From JAHEFT01 sp963766195 (lineage in GTDB: Bacteria; Pseudomonadota; Gammaproteobacteria; Xanthomonadales; SZUA-36), in assembly GCA_963766195.1 (NCBI GenBank), contig CAVXYY010000005.1:992001-1056000 (forward strand): a stretch of DNA of 64,000 nt, written 5' to 3'. The notes below the pieces were generated by a model, which ran no database searches, had not been told where the DNA came from, and saw nothing but the letters and a program-made list of their open reading frames with translations. Of this stretch, positions 58,339 through 64,000 are shown piece by piece (the first letter of the stretch is position 1; every line of letters begins with the position of its first letter). The position numbers and the translations under genes are program-made.

Positions 58339-59991
58339 ATGCAATGGCTGGACGAAACCCATGACGTTGAAAACCAGCCGGTGTCTCTGGAAAATTACAA
58401 TCCCTACCAGCGGGATATTGCTTTGCGGGATGCGGTGAAACGGGAGGGTGCTGCCTGGGCGGAACATGAACTCTGGGAGTTTGGTGATTTAACCGGCACG
58501 GCGCAGTTTATCGCGCTGGGATTCCAGGCAAATGAAAACCGTCCTGAATTGCGCACCCACAATCCACATGGCCACCGTGTGAATGAAGTTCGTTTTCACC
58601 CGGCTTATCACGAATTGATGCAAGTCTCCCTGGCCCATGGTCTGCACGCTTCCCACTGGGCCTCGCCCGGTGTCGGTGCTCATGTTGCACGTGCAGCCAA
58701 ATACTACCTGGTGGCGCAGGTCGAGGCAGGCCATGGCTGCCCTGTCACGATGACCTCGGCAGTCATCCCTGCTCTGAAGCATCAGCCTGATGTATACGCC
58801 GGCTATGTAAACAAGATCCTGAACAACGCTTACGACCCGCGCAACGTGCCGATCGCTGAAAAATCGAGCGTCACGATTGGCATGGCCATGACGGAGAAAC
58901 AGGGTGGTTCCGATGTGAGAACCAATACGACCCGGGCCCTTCCGATTGATCTGCCCGGCCCCGGCCGGGAATACAGCCTGGTGGGGCACAAGTATTTTGT
59001 TTCCGCTCCGATGTCAGATGCTTTTCTGGTATTGGCACAGAGCTCAGGCGGGCTTTCCTGTTTCATCATGCCCCGCTGGCGTCCGGACGGGACAATGAAT
59101 GCCATGCAGATACAACAGCTGAAGAACAAAATGGGCAACGTGTCCAATGCTTCCAGCGAAGTGGAATTGCGCGGGGCTTACGCTGTTATGGTTGGAGAGG
59201 AAGGGCGTGGTGTGAGGACCATTATCGACATGGTAGCCATGACCCGATTTGACTGCATGATTGGTTCGTCGGCAGGTATGCGCCAGGCGGTGGTTCAGGC
59301 CATTCATCATTGCCGGCAACGGGTAGCCTTCGGTAAATCACTGGTTGACCAGCCTCTGATGCAGAATGTCCTGGCTGACCTGGCCTTGGAAAGTGAAGCA
59401 GCGATGGTGCTGACCCTGCGTATCGCCAGGGCACTGGACAGCAGGGATGATTCCGCGCATGAAAAGCACCTGCTTCGGATCGGGACGATACTGGGTAAAT
59501 ACTGGATCTGTAAACGTGCCGCGGGACATGCTGTGGAAGCCATGGAGTGCATCGGCGGTAGCGGTTTGATGGAAGACTGCATCATGCCGCGGCTGTTCCG
59601 CGAGTCGCCCGTCAATGCGATTTGGGAAGGCAGTGGAAACGTCCAGGGTCTCGATTTGCTTCGAGTCATGCAGAAAGAGCCTGAAGTCATTCAGGCTTAC
59701 TTCGGCGAAGTTAACAAGGCAGCCGGCCGGAACGAACTTTTTGACGTGGCAGTCAACGACCTGGAAAATCAGCTCGCCGACACCCGGAACCTGGAGTTCC
59801 GCTGCAGGGCAGTGCTTGGAAACATGGCCACTGCATTGCAGGCAGCGCTGCTGATCCGGCACTCCATCCCCGAAGTGGCCCGGGCATTTTGCTCATCCCG
59901 ACTGGCGAGTCCTGCGCAGCCGCTGTATGGCACGCTGCCTGATGGAGTCAATTGCCAAGCCATTATCGACAGGGCCTTTCCACCGGTCTGA
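58339..59991 (+). CDS. AidB-type acyl-CoA dehydrogenase family protein
   Basis: FAD protein homologous to E. coli AidB over its whole length (550 residues here). Shared features: EVRFHPAYHELMQ, CPVTMTSAVIPAL, GMAMTEKQGGSDVRTNTTRA, LVGHKYFVSAPMSDAFLVLA, NVSNASSEVELRG, VAMTRFDCMIGSS and RESPVNAIWEGSGNVQGLDL. In E. coli AidB belongs to the Ada alkylation response, but many homologues sit in fatty-acid gene groups, as here. The ATG at 58339 aligns with the AidB start; an ATG at 58324 would add five residues. The 142-base gap before it could hold a separate promoter, though I see none clearly. Confidence 0.88.
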   Translation: MQWLDETHDVENQPVSLENYNPYQRDIALRDAVKREGAAWAEHELWEFGDLTGTAQFIALGFQANENRPELRTHNPHGHRVNEVRFHPAYHELMQVSLAHGLHASHWASPGVGAHVARAAKYYLVAQVEAGHGCPVTMTSAVIPALKHQPDVYAGYVNKILNNAYDPRNVPIAEKSSVTIGMAMTEKQGGSDVRTNTTRALPIDLPGPGREYSLVGHKYFVSAPMSDAFLVLAQSSGGLSCFIMPRWRPDGTMNAMQIQQLKNKMGNVSNASSEVELRGAYAVMVGEEGRGVRTIIDMVAMTRFDCMIGSSAGMRQAVVQAIHHCRQRVAFGKSLVDQPLMQNVLADLALESEAAMVLTLRIARALDSRDDSAHEKHLLRIGTILGKYWICKRAAGHAVEAMECIGGSGLMEDCIMPRLFRESPVNAIWEGSGNVQGLDLLRVMQKEPEVIQAYFGEVNKAAGRNELFDVAVNDLENQLADTRNLEFRCRAVLGNMATALQAALLIRHSIPEVARAFCSSRLASPAQPLYGTLPDGVNCQAIIDRAFPPV

Positions 59992-60027
59992 ACAGGCTTA
60001 CCTGAGCATCATTACTTGGAGAACCGT

Positions 60028-61578
60028 ATGAAAATTAAATTTGGGTTTCCCGGAAAGTACGGCAGACTGCTACTGGTTGTTTACAGCGTCATGTTCCCGT
60101 TCAGCACCTGGGCCCAGGATCAAAAGCCCAATATCCTGATCATCTGGGGCGATGACATAGGCGTCTACAACATCAGCGCCTACAACGATGGCGCCATGGG
60201 TTACCGCACGCCCAATATTGACCGCATCGCCGCCGAAGGCATGCGCTTCACCGACTATTACGGTGACCAGAGCTGCACCGCGGGCCGTTCATCCTTCATT
60301 ACCGGGCAGTCTCCTTTGCGAACAGGCCTCAGCAAGGTGGGGTTGCCCGGCGCGGAACTGGGCCTGCAGGACCGCGATGTGACTTTGGCCACGCTTTTGA
60401 AATCGGAAGGGTACGCGACCGGCCAGTTCGGCAAGAACCACCTCGGCGACAAGGATGAGTACCTGCCGACGGCCCATGGTTTTGACGAGTTTTTCGGCAA
60501 CCTTTATCACCTCAACGCCGAGGAAGAGCCGGAAGACCCTGACTACCCGGCGGCCCCCTGGTTCCAGGCCAAGTTTGGTCCGCGCGGCGTCATCCATTCA
60601 TATGCCGACGGACGTATCGAGGACACCGGCCCGCTTACGAAGAAGCGCATGGAGACCGTTGACGAGGAATTCCTGGCAGTGAGCCTGGATTTCATGGACC
60701 GCGCTGTTGCCGCCGACAAGCCCTTTTTTGTGTGGTTCAACGCTACCCACATGCATTTCCGCACACATACCAAGCCGTCTGATGCGGGGCGGTCCGGTCA
60801 GGGTTTTTACAATGATACGATGATGGGTCACGACGACACCGTGGGTGTGCTGCTGGACAAGCTGGACGAACTCGGCATTGCTGGCAATACCATCGTGATG
60901 TATTCCACGGACAATGGCGTGCATTTCAACACCTGGCCGGACTCGGGGGTTACGCCCTACCGCAGCGAGAAAAACAGCAACTGGGAAGGCGCCTACCGGG
61001 TACCTGCCATGGTGCGCTGGCCAGGCAGAATTCCGGCTGGAACCGTTTCCAATGACATCATGAGCCACCTGGACTGGGTGCCCACCCTGATGGCGGCGGC
61101 TGGCGATGCCGACATCGTGGAAACGCTCAAGGCCGGGAAGACGATTGGCGGAAAACAGTACAAGGTGCACCTGGACGGCTACAATTTCCTGCCTTACCTG
61201 ACGGGAGAGGCGCCTCATGGCCCCCGCCAGGTCTTTCACTACCTGGAGGATTCGGGGATGCCCGTCGGCATCCGGGTAGGGGACTGGAAGCTCGTGTACG
61301 CCGAACAGCGCGCGCAGACCATGGCGTTATGGGCTGAACCGCTGGTGGTTCTGCGGATGCCGAAAATCTTCAATCTGCGGCGTGATCCTTTTGAGCGTGC
61401 CGACCATAACTCCAACACCTATTGGGACTGGGTGATCGACAAGGCGCCACATATTTACATGGGACTGGCCATGACCACGCAGTTCCTGCAGACGTTCAAG
61501 GAATACCCGCCGAGTCAACGGGCCGATTCATGGTCTGTAGACAAACTGACCGAGCAATTCATGCAGGGCACAGAGTAG
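60028..61578 (+). CDS. Secreted sulfatase (arylsulfatase family)
   Basis: Type I sulfatase of 516 residues with a signal peptide (LLLVVYSVMFPFSTWAQ). Metal-site Asp pair in NILIIWGDDIG. The formylglycine motif is CTAGR with the modified Cys at residue 83 (DQSCTAGRSSFITGQ), followed by GYATGQFGKNHLGD and VMYSTDNGVHFNTW. The CxAxR form should be matured by an FGE-type enzyme not encoded in this window. Start at the ATG 60028 after GGAGAACCGT. The substrate is unknown. Confidence 0.9.
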   Translation: MKIKFGFPGKYGRLLLVVYSVMFPFSTWAQDQKPNILIIWGDDIGVYNISAYNDGAMGYRTPNIDRIAAEGMRFTDYYGDQSCTAGRSSFITGQSPLRTGLSKVGLPGAELGLQDRDVTLATLLKSEGYATGQFGKNHLGDKDEYLPTAHGFDEFFGNLYHLNAEEEPEDPDYPAAPWFQAKFGPRGVIHSYADGRIEDTGPLTKKRMETVDEEFLAVSLDFMDRAVAADKPFFVWFNATHMHFRTHTKPSDAGRSGQGFYNDTMMGHDDTVGVLLDKLDELGIAGNTIVMYSTDNGVHFNTWPDSGVTPYRSEKNSNWEGAYRVPAMVRWPGRIPAGTVSNDIMSHLDWVPTLMAAAGDADIVETLKAGKTIGGKQYKVHLDGYNFLPYLTGEAPHGPRQVFHYLEDSGMPVGIRVGDWKLVYAEQRAQTMALWAEPLVVLRMPKIFNLRRDPFERADHNSNTYWDWVIDKAPHIYMGLAMTTQFLQTFKEYPPSQRADSWSVDKLTEQFMQGTE

Positions 61579-61597
61579 GCATTGATCGATTTTGCGA

Positions 61598-61629
61598 GGA
61601 TTCCGCTCCCTGGTTGAGGAGCGGAATCC
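61598..61629. terminator. Perfect 12-bp hairpin between convergent sulfatase and gdhA
   Basis: GGATTCCGCTCC (61598-61609) and GGAGCGGAATCC (61618-61629) pair perfectly around an eight-base loop. Neither side has a clear T-tract, but the position between convergent genes suggests a bidirectional transcription end. Confidence 0.55.
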
Positions 61630-61668
61630 AAACGCGAATCAACTGCGGTATCCCGTCAAAGATTTCCG

Positions 61669-63024
61669 CTATGCTGCTGTGCCGTAAGCAATCAATGCGT
61701 CGGCGACTTTCTTGAACCCGGCGATATTGGCCCCCTTGAGGTAATCGACGTAACCATCCGGCTCGGTGCCGTATTCCACGCAACGCTCATGAATGCCTTT
61801 CATGATGTCGCCCAGGTGCTGGTTGAGTTCTTTGCGGCTCCAGGACATGCGCAGACTGTTCTGGGCCATCTCGAGGCCGGAAACTGCCACACCGCCGGCG
61901 TTGGCCGCCTTGGGGCAGCCGTAGAAAATCCTGGCCTGGCGGTAGACCGCGATGGCTTTATTGTCGGAACCCATGTTGGCGCCTTCCGCGACACCGTAAC
62001 AGCCGTTCTTGATCAGCGTTTTGGCCTCTTCGCCGTTGATTTCGTTCTGGGTAGCGCAGGGGAAGGCCAGGTCGCAGGGGATTCCCCAGGGGCGTTTGCC
62101 GGGGTAGTACTTGACGCCAAACTTATCCGCATATTCGGAAATCCGGCCGTGGCGAACTTCCTTCAGGTCTTTGACCCAGGCCAGTTTTTCCTTGGTGATG
62201 CCATCCGGGTCATGGATGAAGCCGCCGGAGTCCGACAGGGTCACCGGTTTGGCGCCGTGCTGGATCAGTTTCTCGGTCGCATAAATGGCCACGTTGCCGG
62301 AACCGGATACCAGGCAGGTTTTGCCTTCGATGCCCTGGTTTTTATGCCGCAGCATGTCCTGCATGAAATAGACGGTGCCGTAACCGGTGGCCTCAACACG
62401 GATTTCACTGCCGCCGAAGGACAGGCCTTTACCGGTTAACACGCCGGTGAATGTGTTGGTCAGGCGCTTGTACTGACCGAACAGGTAGCTGATTTCACGC
62501 CTGCCAACGCCGATGTCACCCGCGGGAACGTCTGTGAAAGGACCAATATGCCGGTACAGTTCATTCATGAAGGACTGGCAGAACAGCATGATTTCACGGT
62601 CGGACTTGCCTTTCGGGTCGAAGTCCGCTCCACCCTTGGCGCCGCCCATCGGCAGTCCCGTCAGGCTGTTTTTGAAAACTTGCTCGAAAGCCAGGAATTT
62701 CAGAATGCTCAGGCTGACGCTCGGGTGGAACCTGAGGCCGCCCTTGTAGGGACCGATCGCGTTGCTGTGCTGGACCCGGTACCCCTTGTTGACCTGGAAA
62801 CGGCCTTTGTCGTCCTCCCAGGTCACCCGGAAAATGATGATACGGTCGGGCTCGATCAGTCTTTCGGAAAGGTTGTGCCCCTGGTAGGCCGGGTGGGCGT
62901 TCACCCACGGGATGACGTCGTGTGCCCATTCGCCGACCGCCTGTTGAAACTCTTTCTGACCTGGATTGCGGTGCCTCACGCGATCCATGAAACCGGATAT
63001 CGTTGAAGAATCGGGATTTCGCAT
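61669..63024 (-). CDS. gdhA: NADP-specific glutamate dehydrogenase
   Basis: Converts 2-oxoglutarate and ammonium to glutamate. 451 residues. The substrate and catalytic region has YKGGLRFHPSVSLSILKFLA, GLPMGGAKGGADFDPKGKS and DVPAGDIGVGRREI; the Rossmann motif is VSGSGNVAIYATEKLI; NAGGVAVSGLEMAQNSLRMSW closes the C-terminal domain. These match the small hexameric NADP class of E. coli GdhA. The start ATG at 63024 lies four bases after the hydrolase stop, suggesting cotranscription. Confidence 0.96.
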   Translation of the reverse strand: MRNPDSSTISGFMDRVRHRNPGQKEFQQAVGEWAHDVIPWVNAHPAYQGHNLSERLIEPDRIIIFRVTWEDDKGRFQVNKGYRVQHSNAIGPYKGGLRFHPSVSLSILKFLAFEQVFKNSLTGLPMGGAKGGADFDPKGKSDREIMLFCQSFMNELYRHIGPFTDVPAGDIGVGRREISYLFGQYKRLTNTFTGVLTGKGLSFGGSEIRVEATGYGTVYFMQDMLRHKNQGIEGKTCLVSGSGNVAIYATEKLIQHGAKPVTLSDSGGFIHDPDGITKEKLAWVKDLKEVRHGRISEYADKFGVKYYPGKRPWGIPCDLAFPCATQNEINGEEAKTLIKNGCYGVAEGANMGSDNKAIAVYRQARIFYGCPKAANAGGVAVSGLEMAQNSLRMSWSRKELNQHLGDIMKGIHERCVEYGTEPDGYVDYLKGANIAGFKKVADALIAYGTAA

Positions 63025-63028
63025 TGTC

Positions 63029-63819
63029 TTATACCACTCTGGTCAATTGGTCCAAAACGATGTCGGGCCGTTCGGCCAAAAGCGCATGGCCGGAGCCCTC
63101 GAGTACCACTCTCTCAGCGTTCGGCAGCGCATCGGCCAGCCGCTATCGCTGATCGGACAGGCGTAAGCATGTCACGCTCGCCGAGTATCAGGAGGGCGGG
63201 GCACCGCACGGTTTTTGCGTGCTCCATCCCGTCGACATATTCATTACAAGCCAACAGGTCGGCATAAATCACACCCGGCCCGGCTTTCTCCATCAGGCGC
63301 AGGCCGCCTCCCAGCATCCAGTTTCCGGGCGTTGCATTGCCGCCCAGTTGCGCGGCTTTGCTGAAACCCCAAAAATTCAGTATTTCGATGGCCTCGTGCC
63401 TGTTCTCCTTCGCCCTTTCGAGCAGGAAATCCGAAACCGGCATCGGCACGGTTGTACCTATCAGCACAATCGCCCGAACCCTTCGTGGATGCCGCGCGGC
63501 AAAAGCGATTGCGACCAGCGAACCCAGGCTGTGTCCTACCACGGCGGCGGAAGCAATCCCGACTGCATCGAGCACTTCGACAAGCCAGTCCGCCATGGCC
63601 TCGACACTCTTTAAAGGCGCTCCGCGCGGATCGCCCGTGCCCGGGCAAGTCCACGGCAAGTACATTCCGATCATGACGCGCGAAATAACGGGTTGGCAAC
63701 ACCCAAATGCTGTGGTCTTGACCTGTGCCATGTACAAACAACACGGACTCCTGTTCGGGATCCGGAACGCGGTTTCCGGTCGCAACAAAAACGTCGTCCC
63801 CACCAATCGTAAGTTGCAC
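63029..63819 (-). CDS. Alpha/beta hydrolase, frameshifted
   Basis: Serine hydrolase fold with oxyanion region LFVHGTGQDHSIW, nucleophile elbow VVGHSLGS, acid in LLILGERDMLTPV and catalytic His in GSGHALLAERPD (after repair). Extra bases near 63625 and 63140 break the frame; ignoring them joins LPGHGRS to GAPLKSVEAMADWLVEVL and restores LADALPNAERVVLEG with a TAA at 63029. Corrected length is 262 residues. The GTG start at 63819 is preceded by GGAAG. Specific substrate unknown. Confidence 0.8.
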
Positions 63820-63832
63820 TTTTTTTACTTCC

Positions 63833-64000
63833 CTATGGTTTTTGTGAGGCCTTCAGGCCCTGCCCGATATCCTCGAGAATGTCATCGATGTTTTCGAGTC
63901 CAACCGATATCCGCACCAGGCCCTCGGAAATGCCTGCGGCTTTCAGCGCAGCGGCGTCCATCCGGTGGTGGGTAGTGCTCGCCGGGTGGATAACCAGCGT
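63833..64000 (-). CDS. C-terminal end of a MetY/MetZ-type PLP-dependent sulfhydrylase, partial
   Basis: The last 55 codons of a Cys/Met-metabolism PLP enzyme, running off the window. HPASTTHHRMD, EGLVRISVGLENIDDILEDI and the end are characteristic of O-acetylhomoserine or O-succinylhomoserine sulfhydrylases; cystathionine gamma-synthase is less likely but not excluded from this fragment. Thirteen bases before the hydrolase start on the same strand. Confidence 0.8.
   Translation of the reverse strand, partial: TLVIHPASTTHHRMDAAALKAAGISEGLVRISVGLENIDDILEDIGQGLKASQKP

Noticed and set aside
1..64000. CRISPR array, prophage, insertion sequence or integron
   Set aside because: No regularly spaced repeats, transposase, integrase or phage structural genes were seen. 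The only repeats are short REP-type palindromes and hairpins.

Overview
The window is one contiguous piece of a bacterial chromosome that looks gammaproteobacterial. Gene order and protein motifs match the housekeeping neighbourhoods of that class: pcnB-folK-panB-panC, leuS-lptE-holA-nadD-rsfS-rlmH, maf-rng-yhdP-tldD with darP/pmbA, tpiA-secG-tRNA-Leu(GAG)-nuoA to nuoN, and tRNA-fMet-rimP-nusA-infB-rbfA-truB-rpsO-pnp. The complete nuo operon lying between secG/tRNA-Leu and tRNA-fMet/rimP recalls Xanthomonadales-like or other early-branching gammaproteobacteria rather than Escherichia, where these pieces are separated. I cannot name the genus. No prophage, insertion sequence or CRISPR array is visible.

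Layout. 1-3.4 kb: poly(A) polymerase (cut by the window edge), folate and pantothenate genes. 3.7-5.2 kb: a HerA/YjgR-type ATPase on the minus strand. 5.3-11.6 kb: leucyl-tRNA synthetase, LPS assembly, DNA polymerase delta, NAD synthesis and ribosome-associated genes. 11.6-21.2 kb: RNase G, the AsmA-like YhdP, TldD/PmbA and a membrane-anchored protein with a metzincin-type zinc motif. 21.3-37.4 kb: tpiA, secG, tRNA-Leu and all 14 complex I genes (nuoC and nuoD separate). 37.4-46.2 kb: the transcription/translation operon from tRNA-fMet to pnp, closed by a strong terminator and an array of GTAG-type extragenic palindromes. 46.4-61.6 kb: a lipid-centred accessory region. A wax-ester-synthase/DGAT-family acyltransferase and a GMC alcohol dehydrogenase-like flavoprotein are on the minus strand. 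Opposite them runs a plus-strand series encoding a DUF1302 protein, a DUF1329 protein, a YCF48-like propeller, an MMPL/RND transporter, an acyl-CoA ligase, an AidB-type acyl-CoA dehydrogenase and a sulfatase. A CRP-like site sits in the divergent intergenic region. 61.7-64 kb: NADP-glutamate dehydrogenase, an alpha/beta hydrolase and the end of a MetY-type enzyme, all on the minus strand.

Sequence quality matters here. Fourteen otherwise well-conserved genes, including essential ones (leuS, infB, nuoC), are broken by single-base indels: by my reading about 31 extra and 4 missing bases. Almost all can be repaired by shortening a run of two to four identical bases, and every repaired gene recovers its family's normal length. 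The errors cluster at 0.6-6.8, 11.4, 23.9, 40.3-48.8 and 63.1-63.6 kb, while long stretches are clean. I therefore annotate these genes as functional CDS with sequence errors, not as pseudogenes.
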